Made by a program: the position numbers and the translations under genes. Shown piece after piece: positions 1-7,605 of a DNA stretch of 44,357 nt (its first letter is position 1; every line of letters begins with the position of its first letter). The notes under the pieces are model-generated. The model was not told the origin of the DNA, did no database searches, and saw only the letters and a program-made list of their open reading frames with translations. Source of the DNA: Terasakiella brassicae (GTDB taxonomy: Bacteria; Pseudomonadota; Alphaproteobacteria; Rhodospirillales; Terasakiellaceae); NCBI RefSeq assembly GCF_014641495.1, contig NZ_BMHV01000026.1:1-44357 (forward strand), read 5' to 3'.

Positions 1-1
1 G

Positions 2-130
2 ATGAAAGATTCCAAAGTCATCGTGGCGATCAACAAAGACGAAGAAGCCCCCATCTTTAGCGTGGCTGACTACGGTCTCGTTGCGGACCTCTTTGAGGCC
101 GTACCGGAACTGGAAAAAGAGCTGGGTTAA
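2..130 (+). CDS. etfA: Electron transfer flavoprotein alpha subunit, C-terminal fragment
   Basis: Open reading frame entering from the left edge; 42 residues and the stop codon are visible. The stretch [20 protein letters not shown] followed by an acidic tail ending in LEKELG is the conserved C-terminal FAD-binding end of EtfA. EtfA/EtfB carry electrons from acyl-CoA dehydrogenases to the ETF-quinone oxidoreductase. The downstream gene is a 3-hydroxybutyryl-CoA dehydrogenase, a common neighbour in alphaproteobacteria, and the two are 54 bases apart, so they may be co-transcribed. The true start lies outside the window, so the ATG at base 2 is internal. Confidence 0.9.
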   Translation: MKDSKVIVAINKDEEAPIFSVADYGLVADLFEAVPELEKELG

Positions 131-184
131 CCCCCGGCTCTTTGCCTAACCGCCTTATCTTTAACAGACAGCAAAAGAGGGACC

Positions 185-1066
185 ATGTCTGTAGAAATCA
201 AAACGATCGGCGTTATTGGCGCCGGACAAATGGGTAACGGGATCGCGCATGTCGCTGCCGTTTCCGGCTTCACTGTAAAACTAATCGATGTCAGTGCGGA
301 CGCATTGGAAAATGCGGTTGCCACCATCAAGAAAAACCTGGATCGTCAAGTCAGAAAAGAAAAGATTTCCGCTGAAGATCGTGACACGGCTATGGCCTTG
401 ATCGAAACATCCACCGCGATGTCCGCTCTGGCTTCTGCCGATTTGGTGATTGAAGCCGCAACAGAAAACGAAGAAATCAAAAAAATGATCTTCAAGCAGG
501 TCTGCGATGTTGTCGGACCGGATTGCTTGCTGGCTTCCAATACCTCTTCTATTTCCATCACACGTCTGGCGGCCTCAACAGACCGTCCGGCACGTTTTAT
601 CGGCATGCACTTTATGAACCCGGTGCCTGTGATGAAACTGGTGGAATTGATCCGTGGGATTGCCACGGATGAAGAAACCTATAACACGATCAAGGAAATG
701 ACGGCCAAAATGGAAAAAACTTCTGTCTCCGCAGAAGACTTCCCGGCCTTCATCGTAAACCGTATCCTGTTGCCGATGATCAACGAAGCCGTTTACACCC
801 TCTATGAAGGTGTCGGTTCTGTTGACTCCATCGACACAGCCATGCGTCTGGGTGCAAACCATCCGATGGGCCCGCTGCAACTGGCGGATTTCATTGGTCT
901 GGACACCTGTCTGGCAATTATGAACGTCCTTCACGAAGGCTTGGCCGATACCAAATATCGTCCGTGCCCGCTTCTTGTGAAATATGTGGAAGCTGGCTGG
1001 CTCGGTCGCAAGACCGGTCGCGGTTTCTATGACTACAGCGGTGACGAACCGGTCCCGACCCGCTAA
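185..1066 (+). CDS. hbd: 3-hydroxybutyryl-CoA dehydrogenase
   Basis: The 293-residue protein is full length for the family. It reversibly oxidises (S)-3-hydroxybutyryl-CoA with NAD(P)+, in the cytoplasm, in butyrate/PHB-type metabolism and the last steps of beta-oxidation. The N-terminal Rossmann fold shows the dinucleotide motif GAGQMG at about residues 12-17. The catalytic His-Glu pair fits H142 in GMHFMNP and E154 in KLVELI. The C-terminal helical domain includes GPLQLADFIGLD and the closing GRKTGRGFYDY. The start is supported by an AGAGGG ribosome-binding site just upstream. A rho-independent terminator follows at 1083-1116. Confidence 0.95.
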   Translation: MSVEIKTIGVIGAGQMGNGIAHVAAVSGFTVKLIDVSADALENAVATIKKNLDRQVRKEKISAEDRDTAMALIETSTAMSALASADLVIEAATENEEIKKMIFKQVCDVVGPDCLLASNTSSISITRLAASTDRPARFIGMHFMNPVPVMKLVELIRGIATDEETYNTIKEMTAKMEKTSVSAEDFPAFIVNRILLPMINEAVYTLYEGVGSVDSIDTAMRLGANHPMGPLQLADFIGLDTCLAIMNVLHEGLADTKYRPCPLLVKYVEAGWLGRKTGRGFYDYSGDEPVPTR

Positions 1067-1082
1067 GTCAAACCGATCAAGC

Positions 1083-1116
1083 AAAACCCCGCCGGTTCAG
1101 ATCCGCGCGGGGTTTT
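1083..1116 (+). terminator. Rho-independent terminator after hbd
   Basis: The left arm AAAACCCCGC pairs perfectly with the right arm GCGGGGTTTT, with a loop of about 14 bases and a short T run at the end. It closes the etfA-hbd transcript. It also marks the left boundary of normal-composition DNA before the AT-rich insert begins. Confidence 0.8.
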
Positions 1117-1233
1117 CTTAGCTGATAGACAAAGATTCTTGTAAGACGTACTGCGAGTCTGTATTCTTATATAACAATAACTTATTCTATCTAGAATAAT
1201 ATTTTTTAAAATAATACCCTTTAAAGGTAGTTT

Positions 1234-2340
1234 ATGACAATTGAGTCTAAACCTCATTTAGAACGCATTATAATTCATGGTTTTAAGTCTATAAAGGAAT
1301 TAGACTTGAAAATGAAATCTATCAATATATTGATAGGAGCAAATGGATCAGGGAAATCAAACTTTATTTCATTATTTACTTTCCTTCGTAATTTGTCAGA
1401 AGGAAAACTACAAAATTATGTAGAAAAAAATGGTTATGCTAACTCATTCTTCCACTTTGGTGCGAAAGTAACTCCCTCTATTTTTATCAATACAGAAGTT
1501 GGTGATAATGGATATAATGTTAAGTTTGTACATGGAAATGATGATTCTTTAGTATTTGAATTTGAATATTGCACATATGTAGGTTCAGGACGTAACTGGA
1601 AGGTAAAAGGAAAGAAGGGAGAAAGCGGATTACTTCCTGGTTCTGAGGTCGCAAGTGATTATGTGCGCCGCTACACTCACGAATATTTAGGGCAATGCCG
1701 CGTTTATCATTTCCATGATACAGGCCCTTCTGCTGGCTTTAAACAAGCAGCTGACCTGACCTCTTCTGATTACCTTTATCCAAATGCCAGTAACATAGCT
1801 TCTTTTTTATATCGCCTTAAAAGAAACTATTCAAAAAGTTATAAAGATATCATAGAAGCCATAAAAACAGTTTCACCCTACTTTCATGACTTTTACCTCG
1901 AGCCTCGCGGTACAGAGGGCAATGAAAAAATCCTATTAAAATGGCTACATAGAGATCATGAGGAACCCTTTTCTGCAAACCAATTATCTGACGGAACAGC
2001 ACGTTTTATTTGCATGGCAACGCTGTTCTTGCAGCCCATCGATTTGCGCCCCAAATCTATCATCCTGGATGAACCAGAGCTTGGTTTACATCCTGCTGCA
2101 TTAGATATACTTGCAGATATTGTGAAAGTCACAGCAAAAGAAAACCAAGTCATTTGCTCAACACAATCTGTAACATTTGCTAACCAATTTAATGCTGAGG
2201 ATTTCATTGTTGTCGACCAAATTAATGGCGCATCAACTTTTAAACGCGTCGATGAAAAAGATCTTACAATTTGGCTAGAAGATTATGCAATGGGAGAGGT
2301 ATGGACTAAAAACCTAATTGGGGGTCGGCCTGAATGGTAA
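1234..2340 (+). CDS. AAA_21/OLD-type ABC-class ATPase of a two-gene system
   Basis: A 368-residue ATPase of the SMC/ABC-like superfamily. Walker A is GANGSGKS at residues 35-42, an ABC-like signature is NQLSDGTARF, Walker B is IILDEPELGLHP with acidic D279/E280, and the switch motif STQS (CSTQSVTFANQF) lies near the C-terminus. This layout matches the ATPase half of OLD-family and PARIS/AbiL-like systems. No nuclease domain is fused. The second gene starts inside the end of this one (7-base overlap) and encodes a Toprim-like DUF4276 protein, so the two probably act as one complex. The region is strongly AT-rich (line 1261-1320 has 16 G+C in 60; line 601-660 in hbd has 31), which suggests transfer. 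The exact substrate is unknown. Confidence 0.85.
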   Translation: MTIESKPHLERIIIHGFKSIKELDLKMKSINILIGANGSGKSNFISLFTFLRNLSEGKLQNYVEKNGYANSFFHFGAKVTPSIFINTEVGDNGYNVKFVHGNDDSLVFEFEYCTYVGSGRNWKVKGKKGESGLLPGSEVASDYVRRYTHEYLGQCRVYHFHDTGPSAGFKQAADLTSSDYLYPNASNIASFLYRLKRNYSKSYKDIIEAIKTVSPYFHDFYLEPRGTEGNEKILLKWLHRDHEEPFSANQLSDGTARFICMATLFLQPIDLRPKSIILDEPELGLHPAALDILADIVKVTAKENQVICSTQSVTFANQFNAEDFIVVDQINGASTFKRVDEKDLTIWLEDYAMGEVWTKNLIGGRPEW

Positions 2341-2939
2341 GAATTGGTATATCAGTTGAAGGGCCAACTGAAGAGCGTTTTATAACTAAAGTATTAACAC
2401 CCTATCTATCTACATACTCTATATATTCAACACCTATTTCTATGGGTGGAGATATAAAACTTGATAGAGTCAGGTCAGAGTTGCAAAAAATTGCGCATAA
2501 CTTTGATTTCGTTTCTACATTATATGATTACTATGGCTTCAAAGGTAAAGATGACAATGAAACCAAGTATTCGTTGGAAATGAAAATTATAAACCATATT
2601 GCAGAAAACATTCGACCAAAAGTCATACCTTATATACAAATGTATGAATTTGAAGGCCTTTTATTTTCTGATCCAGAAGTAATGGAAATAGAAATTGGTG
2701 AAGAAGGAATCCAACATTGGGCGAATAGTATCCTTAATGAATTCGAAAACAATCCAGAACGCATAAATAACTCAATCTTAACATCTCCTTCTAAGCGATT
2801 AGAAAATAAAACAAAATATCGTAAAACGACTCATGGGCCAAATATTGCAGCAGAAATTGGAATTGACCTGATTCGACAAAAATGTGCAGGATTCAATAAT
2901 TGGATCACTCGCCTATTAGAAACTGCACAACAAGCCTAA
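2334..2939 (+). CDS. DUF4276 family (Toprim-like) protein, partner of the ATPase
   Basis: A 201-residue protein. The N-terminus VEGPTEERF (E9, E13) is the first acidic motif of the DUF4276 family. It is followed by YDYYGF (D65) and YEFEGLLFSDP (E105, E107, D113), then the family-typical C-terminal R-x-K-C-x-x-F-x-x-W block around 181-190. The acidic residues fit a Toprim-like metal site, which in OLD-type systems is the nuclease half. The ATG overlaps the ATPase gene by 7 bases, so translation is likely coupled. The stop codon overlaps the ftsY stop on the other strand. By analogy with AbiL, PARIS and OLD it is most likely an anti-phage effector, but no activity can be read directly. Confidence 0.85.
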   Translation: MVRIGISVEGPTEERFITKVLTPYLSTYSIYSTPISMGGDIKLDRVRSELQKIAHNFDFVSTLYDYYGFKGKDDNETKYSLEMKIINHIAENIRPKVIPYIQMYEFEGLLFSDPEVMEIEIGEEGIQHWANSILNEFENNPERINNSILTSPSKRLENKTKYRKTTHGPNIAAEIGIDLIRQKCAGFNNWITRLLETAQQA

Positions 2940-3865
2940 TCGTCCAGTCCCACAAGCGCATTGGCAAAGCTACGGGCTTCGAAGGGGCGTAGGTCTTCGG
3001 CGGTCTCGCCCACACCGATGGCATGGACGGGTTTGCCGAAACGTTCTGCCAAAGACACCGTCACGCCACCTTTGGCAGTGCCGTCCAGTTTGGTCACGAT
3101 CAGGCCGGTGACATTGACGATTTTATCAAAGGTTTCCACTTGGGAATGGGCGTTTTGACCGACTGTGGAGTCCAAGACCAAGACCGTATCATGCGGGGCG
3201 GTTTCATCAACTTTTTTTATAACGCGCACGACCTTTTCCAGCTCATCCATCAAGTGTGCCTTGTTTTGCAGGCGTCCTGCTGTATCGATTAACAGAACAT
3301 CACAACCATCGGCCTGTGCCTGTACCACCGCATCATAGGCAAGGGCGGCCGCATCCGCGCCGGTTTCCTTGGCAATGACGGGCACGTTGGTGCGTTCCCC
3401 CCAGACTTTCAGTTGTTCAACGGCAGCGGCGCGGAAGGTATCGCCTGCCGCCAACATGACTTTCAAACCTTGGTCGCTATAGATTTTAGCGAGCTTGCCG
3501 ATGGTGGTGGTTTTGCCTGACCCGTTCACACCACAGACCAAAACCACGTGGGGCTTGCGTCCGGTTTGCACATTCAGCGGTTTTGTGACTGGCTCGAGAA
3601 TAGGGACGATCTCATCTGCCAAAGCAGCCTTTAATTCTTCGCTGGAGATATCTTTGCCAAAGCGGCTTTTCGCAATGCCCTGAACGATTTTAGAGGCGGT
3701 TGCAATCCCCATGTCAGAGGTAATGAGCAGGTCTTCCAGTTCTTCCAGTGCCTCGTCATCCAGCTTGCGTTTGGTAAAAAGATCACCGATCCCGCTTGTC
3801 AATTTATTGGAAGATTTGCTCAAGCCCGCTTTCAGACGGGACAACCAGCCTTTTTTTTCAGTCAT
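2936..3865 (-). CDS. ftsY: Signal recognition particle receptor FtsY
   Basis: SRP-receptor GTPase that docks the ribosome-SRP complex at the inner membrane for co-translational insertion. The NG domain is complete: G1 GVNGSGKTTT (about residues 112-119 of the chosen product), DTFRAAAVEQL, DTAGRLQNK, TKLDGTAKGG, and the C-terminal GVGETAEDLRPF. The reading frame extends upstream to 3946, but the start at 3865 (MTEKKGWLSRLKAGL) is preferred: it begins with the amphipathic membrane-targeting helix and overlaps the mtaB stop by 8 bases, giving 309 residues. Unlike enterobacterial FtsY it lacks a long acidic A domain, which is usual in alphaproteobacteria. It is last in the dapF-mtaB-ftsY operon. 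Confidence 0.96.
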   Translation of the reverse strand: MTEKKGWLSRLKAGLSKSSNKLTSGIGDLFTKRKLDDEALEELEDLLITSDMGIATASKIVQGIAKSRFGKDISSEELKAALADEIVPILEPVTKPLNVQTGRKPHVVLVCGVNGSGKTTTIGKLAKIYSDQGLKVMLAAGDTFRAAAVEQLKVWGERTNVPVIAKETGADAAALAYDAVVQAQADGCDVLLIDTAGRLQNKAHLMDELEKVVRVIKKVDETAPHDTVLVLDSTVGQNAHSQVETFDKIVNVTGLIVTKLDGTAKGGVTVSLAERFGKPVHAIGVGETAEDLRPFEARSFANALVGLDD

Positions 3866-5111
3866 GTGATATGATTTCCCCGATAAGACTTCCGTCCTGA
3901 ATCCCCGTAATTTTTGCGCTGACGATTTGGCCTGCTTCGGCGGCACTTGTCAACTGCACGGGGCAATAATGTTCGCAATGTCCGGCATTATTTTTTTCAA
4001 CCAGCACCGAAACCGTTTTATTAAGACGCGATGCCATAAAATCATCCAGCGCCGCTTCGCCAAGGGCGCGAATTCTCGCCGCACGTTGTTTGCGGATGGC
4101 ACCGGGCACCTGTGGCATACGGGCCGCAGGCGTCCCTTCGCGCGGGCTGAAGGGAAAGACATGGGCAAAAGTGATGCCGCAACGATCCAGCGTTTCCAGC
4201 GTTGTCGCAAACATCTCGTCCGTTTCGGTCGGAAAGCCCGCAATAAGATCGGCCCCAAACACCGCATCGGGGCGCAACATGCGGATTTTATCACACAAGG
4301 CAATGGCATCCGCAATGGTATGGCGGCGTTTCATGCGTTTGAGGATCATATCCTCACCCGATTGCAGGCTGAGATGAAAATGCGGCATCAAACGTGGCTC
4401 GCGTGCGATGACCTCCAACAGGTCCGCATCAATCGCCGCCGGATCAAGGGAGCTCAGACGCAAACGCGGCAATTGGGGCACATTGCTAAGCACACGGCGC
4501 ACCATCTGCCCAAAGGTCGGCTTGCCCGGCAGGTCTGGCCCATAAGAGGTGACATCCACGCCCGTCAAAACCACTTCTTTGTAGCCCCGTTCCACCAGAT
4601 TTTTCACCCGGTCAACGATTTCCCCAATGGAAACCGAACGGTTCGGTCCCCGCCCAAACGGAATAATGCAGAACGTACAACGATGATCGCAACCTTGCTG
4701 AACCTCGATAAAGGCGCGGGTGTGACCATCAAACCCATCAATTAAATGATTGGCCGTTTCGCGCACCTGCATAATATCTGTGACTTCGATTAGTTCGGTG
4801 CGTTCGGGTAAAAAGCTTTCGACTTCCAGCTTTTCCTTATTCCCGATCACACGATCGACTTCTTCCATTTCTGCAAAGGCTTCAGGATCGATTTGAGCAG
4901 CACAGCCTGTCACGATAATTTTGGCGTCAGGATCGGATTTACGCATCTTGCGAATGGTTTGACGCGCTTGTCGCACTGCTTCGCCTGTCACCGCGCAGGT
5001 ATTGATAATAATCGCATTTTCCAAGCCAGCTTCGCGTGCGTTTTTACGCATCACTTCAGACTCATATGTATTGAGCCGACATCCCAGTGTGACGACTTTT
5101 GCTTCGCTCAT
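3858..5111 (-). CDS. mtaB: tRNA ms2t6A37 methylthiotransferase MtaB
   Basis: Radical-SAM methylthiotransferase that converts t6A to ms2t6A at tRNA position 37. The UPF0004 N-domain carries the three cysteines of the auxiliary cluster (C11 in TLGCRLNTYES, C39 in INTCAVT, C70 in VTGCAAQ). The radical-SAM cluster is CDHRCTFC at C141, C145 and C148. A TRAM-like domain ends the protein. CRLNTYE and the overall length (417 residues) fit MtaB better than MiaB or RimO. The frame is open to 5165, but the ATG at 5111 sits 4 bases after the dapF stop and gives the family-typical N-terminus MSEAKVVTLGCRLN. Confidence 0.93.
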   Translation of the reverse strand: MSEAKVVTLGCRLNTYESEVMRKNAREAGLENAIIINTCAVTGEAVRQARQTIRKMRKSDPDAKIIVTGCAAQIDPEAFAEMEEVDRVIGNKEKLEVESFLPERTELIEVTDIMQVRETANHLIDGFDGHTRAFIEVQQGCDHRCTFCIIPFGRGPNRSVSIGEIVDRVKNLVERGYKEVVLTGVDVTSYGPDLPGKPTFGQMVRRVLSNVPQLPRLRLSSLDPAAIDADLLEVIAREPRLMPHFHLSLQSGEDMILKRMKRRHTIADAIALCDKIRMLRPDAVFGADLIAGFPTETDEMFATTLETLDRCGITFAHVFPFSPREGTPAARMPQVPGAIRKQRAARIRALGEAALDDFMASRLNKTVSVLVEKNNAGHCEHYCPVQLTSAAEAGQIVSAKITGIQDGSLIGEIISHD

Positions 5112-5115
5112 CAGA

Positions 5116-5961
5116 TCACGCCTGCCCCGGATAAACAGCCGGATCAAACGATCCGCTGAACGCACGGCTCGCTGGACCCGTCATTAGAATTTCACCGTTC
5201 TCAAGCCATTCAATCGTCAACGAGCCGCCATCCAGAATCACTTCGGCTTTACGCCCGTCAATCATACCACGGCGCACTGCGGCGACCAGCGTGGCACATG
5301 CCCCGGTCCCGCAAGCCTGTGTAATACCGACACCGCGTTCCCATACCCGCATCCGCAGGCGATTTCCGTCCAGTTTACTGACCACTTCCACATTGATGCG
5401 TTCAGGAAAGAAAGGATGCGTTTCCACATGCGGGCCTGCCGCCATCAGATCAACCATTTCACAATCATCGACAAAATAAACCGCATGCGGGTTGCCCACA
5501 TTGACCCCGACCGGACCTTCCAACGGGCCAACGGTTACCGGCATGTTCAGGGTATCACATTCTTCTGCTGTGGGGATTTCATCCCAGTTCAAACGGGCTG
5601 GCCCCATATTGACACACACATTGCCCTTTTCACCCGCACTGGCACGTAACAAGCCGACAACCGTTTCAACAACCACATCAGATTTGCCCGTTTCATCCAT
5701 GACGATACGCGCAATGCATCGTGTGGCATTTCCACAGGCCTCGACCTCGTTGCCATCGGCATTACGAATACGCATGAAAACATCGGCATCCTTATGCTGC
5801 GCCGTTTCCATCACGATAAACTGGTCACACCCCGCCCCTGTGCGTCGGTCGGCCATCGCCTGCACCTGACTTACAGATAAATCAATCGGGGTTGTACGTG
5901 CATCCAGCACGACAAAATCATTGCCGAGCCCATGCATCTTAATAAAGGGTAATCCTGACAT
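5116..5961 (-). CDS. dapF: Diaminopimelate epimerase
   Basis: Converts LL- to meso-diaminopimelate for lysine and peptidoglycan synthesis. The 281-residue length is normal. The two catalytic cysteines are C76 in EACGNATRC and C217 in QACGTGACA. The N-terminus FIKMHGLGNDFVVLD is the classic start. It is the first gene of the minus-strand dapF-mtaB-ftsY unit, an arrangement common in alphaproteobacteria. Its promoter should lie in the short region shared with the divergent ORF at 6039. Confidence 0.97.
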   Translation of the reverse strand: MSGLPFIKMHGLGNDFVVLDARTTPIDLSVSQVQAMADRRTGAGCDQFIVMETAQHKDADVFMRIRNADGNEVEACGNATRCIARIVMDETGKSDVVVETVVGLLRASAGEKGNVCVNMGPARLNWDEIPTAEECDTLNMPVTVGPLEGPVGVNVGNPHAVYFVDDCEMVDLMAAGPHVETHPFFPERINVEVVSKLDGNRLRMRVWERGVGITQACGTGACATLVAAVRRGMIDGRKAEVILDGGSLTIEWLENGEILMTGPASRAFSGSFDPAVYPGQA

Positions 5962-6019
5962 AGTGTGAGTATATATGTTCTATTACGCGTGAGAGTCCAT
6001 AGCAAATCGCCGTTTCTTT

Positions 6020-6028
6020 TGCTATAAT
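6020..6028 (+). promoter_or_regulatory. Extended -10 promoter upstream of the 6039 ORF
   Basis: TGCTATAAT is a perfect extended -10 element (TGN plus TATAAT). No good -35 is seen at the usual distance, which is acceptable for an extended -10 promoter. Transcription would start near 6034-6036, only a few bases before the ATG at 6039. Confidence 0.55.
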
Positions 6029-6038
6029 ACCCCTCATT

Positions 6039-6383
6039 ATGAGCTATATTGATGCCACATTGCAATTAAGCCAGTACGGCTCCTTCGTCAGCGGTGCAAC
6101 GCCTTTGCGTCCAACTGTCGGGACCGGACACGTGCCTATCGGATTTCAGGCGGAAATCATTGATGGTCAATATTATCCTGATCGTCCCCTGCCAGCCAGT
6201 TACAGACCGCTGGAAAATCCATTTGCCTCTTCCTTACCTATCATCAACGCCATGCAGGACAATTATGGGGCCGGGGCCTCACCTTTTGGGGTCGTTGCAC
6301 AGCTTTATGCCAATCAGAACAAATTTACCGCCGCCCTTCTTGCGGGCCGCGATGCGGAAAACGGTCTGAACTTACGGGCATAA
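6039..6383 (+). CDS. Conserved-looking hypothetical protein, possibly leaderless mRNA
   Basis: A 114-residue protein that I do not recognise. It has no signal peptide or membrane segment, is rich in Pro, Ala, Gly and Tyr, and has the middle section PDRPLPASYRPLENPFAS and a short C-terminal helix (VVAQLYANQNKFTAALLAG). There is no Shine-Dalgarno sequence (ACCCCTCATT precedes the ATG) and the -10 box is only about 11 bases upstream, so it may be translated from a leaderless transcript. Codon use looks like its neighbours, which favours a real gene. It is divergent from dapF and convergent with the ferredoxin-like gene. Confidence 0.6.
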   Translation: MSYIDATLQLSQYGSFVSGATPLRPTVGTGHVPIGFQAEIIDGQYYPDRPLPASYRPLENPFASSLPIINAMQDNYGAGASPFGVVAQLYANQNKFTAALLAGRDAENGLNLRA

Positions 6384-6394
6384 TCTGCACCTGT

Positions 6395-7042
6395 TCAGCC
6401 AAAATCTATTCCTAAAAATTTATCCATATGGAAACGCGCATGTTCGCGATGATATCTATATTCTGCCCCAATAGGACAGGCCCGGCGCGCCAGACACCCA
6501 TTATGCATGCAGGATCCTTCCAAATTTTTATTCAGAAAATCCAGACATTTCTGGAATTTAAAGGCCCCTTCAACAAAGGCATCAACAGGACAACTGACCA
6601 AGCAAGGTTTCAATTCGCATTTTTCACACGGCGAAATCATGTCTTCACGGACCGGAAGGCCTGCGACCGGTTCGTCAAAAACCAACGCCGCACGATAGGC
6701 GTGCCACAAGCCATATTCAGGATGAATAAGCGGACCAATCGGGGATGGAAAAACCGCTTCCGCCTGCATCGCCCACGTTTGAAACGGCATAAAAGGGGGG
6801 CCGATAAAGGGATATAACGCCTCGGCCCCAAAATCAGCCGCAATCGGGTCAATATGACGTTTGGTCCATTCATCCAGTGGATTGGGTTCAATCCAGTCAT
6901 CATAGGCCGGTCCGAATTCTTTCCATATATCCGATCCGGTATTCCCGATCAGAATATAGGTTTTATCCTCGTCCACAAAACCACCGCGCAGACACAATCC
7001 CAGCGTTTTCAGCGGGGGTTCTATATCGCGGTAATCAACCAT
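6395..7042 (-). CDS. 4Fe-4S ferredoxin-like protein (QueG-like iron-sulfur domain)
   Basis: A 215-residue protein. The C-terminal half holds cysteine motifs for two clusters: CEKCELKPCLVSCP, then isolated Cys residues in FQKCLDF, GSCMHNGCLARRACP. This arrangement resembles the ferredoxin domain of QueG and reductive-dehalogenase-like proteins, but there is no cobalamin-binding section and the protein is much shorter than QueG. The N-terminal half (about residues 1-120) has no known motif. It probably transfers electrons in the cytoplasm; the partner is unknown. It follows a small membrane-protein gene by 12 bases on the same strand, so the two likely form an operon. Confidence 0.75.
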   Translation of the reverse strand: MVDYRDIEPPLKTLGLCLRGGFVDEDKTYILIGNTGSDIWKEFGPAYDDWIEPNPLDEWTKRHIDPIAADFGAEALYPFIGPPFMPFQTWAMQAEAVFPSPIGPLIHPEYGLWHAYRAALVFDEPVAGLPVREDMISPCEKCELKPCLVSCPVDAFVEGAFKFQKCLDFLNKNLEGSCMHNGCLARRACPIGAEYRYHREHARFHMDKFLGIDFG

Positions 7043-7054
7043 GAAATCTGCGCT

Positions 7055-7345
7055 CTAGGCCCGTGCCCAGCCTTGATGCTGGAAAAAAACAATAACGCTA
7101 ATGGGAAAGACCATTATGGCAAAATCACTGACGGCACGGATGGGGGCCTGCGCAAGAAACATGACATCGGCGACCTCAATCGCCACCGTCAACATAATTA
7201 GCGGGGCAATGCACACCAGACGGGTCATCGGCAAACGAAAAATCAAACCTGTCACAAGCCAAATTAGCAAACCAAGTATAATCAAAGTCGCATCATTGCT
7301 AAATGGAAAGAATGTCATCACTTCTGATTTAATGGTGGCGTACAT
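7055..7345 (-). CDS. Small integral membrane protein, unknown function
   Basis: A 96-residue protein with about three hydrophobic segments (around 21-37, 44-62 and 74-88), so probably an inner-membrane protein. No recognisable family motif. AAGGTAAAGAC precedes the ATG and may serve as the ribosome-binding site. It lies 12 bases upstream of the iron-sulfur protein gene and is probably co-transcribed with it, which raises the possibility that it anchors that protein; this is inference only. Confidence 0.6.
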   Translation of the reverse strand: MYATIKSEVMTFFPFSNDATLIILGLLIWLVTGLIFRLPMTRLVCIAPLIMLTVAIEVADVMFLAQAPIRAVSDFAIMVFPISVIVFFQHQGWARA

Positions 7346-7519
7346 GTCTTTACCTTAAAAAAATTGATCTCCGCATTGGCATAGAAACTAGCAAATAAAG
7401 TTTAAAATTTGGTTTCTTCTGAATACGGGAAATATCATAAAAGAAAATCTATCTTGAATTAAAAATACCACATCCCATATCCTCTCAATGGATAAGGAAA
7501 CCTACGTAAGGGTATTAAA

Positions 7520-7594
7520 ATGTTATGGGCGTTAATCGGCTTTATCGGAATGCTGGGGATTACAAGCTTCTTCCTCTATACACAAATTAAATAA
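7520..7594 (+). CDS. Possible 24-residue single-span membrane peptide
   Basis: ATG to TAA encodes MLWALIGFIGMLGITSFFLY followed by TQIK: one hydrophobic helix and a short polar end. TAAGGG lies about 7 bases upstream as a weak ribosome-binding site. The surrounding 7346-7519 stretch is AT-rich and otherwise empty. Small respiratory-complex subunits and stress peptides look like this, but no family can be assigned and chance cannot be excluded. Confidence 0.35.
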   Translation: MLWALIGFIGMLGITSFFLYTQIK

Positions 7595-7605
7595 GCCGTT
7601 TAAAG

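Noticed and set aside
3927-4745. 272-codon plus-strand frame inside mtaB
   Set aside because: Antisense to a clear radical-SAM gene and unusually rich in His/Arg/Gln, the mark of an antisense shadow.
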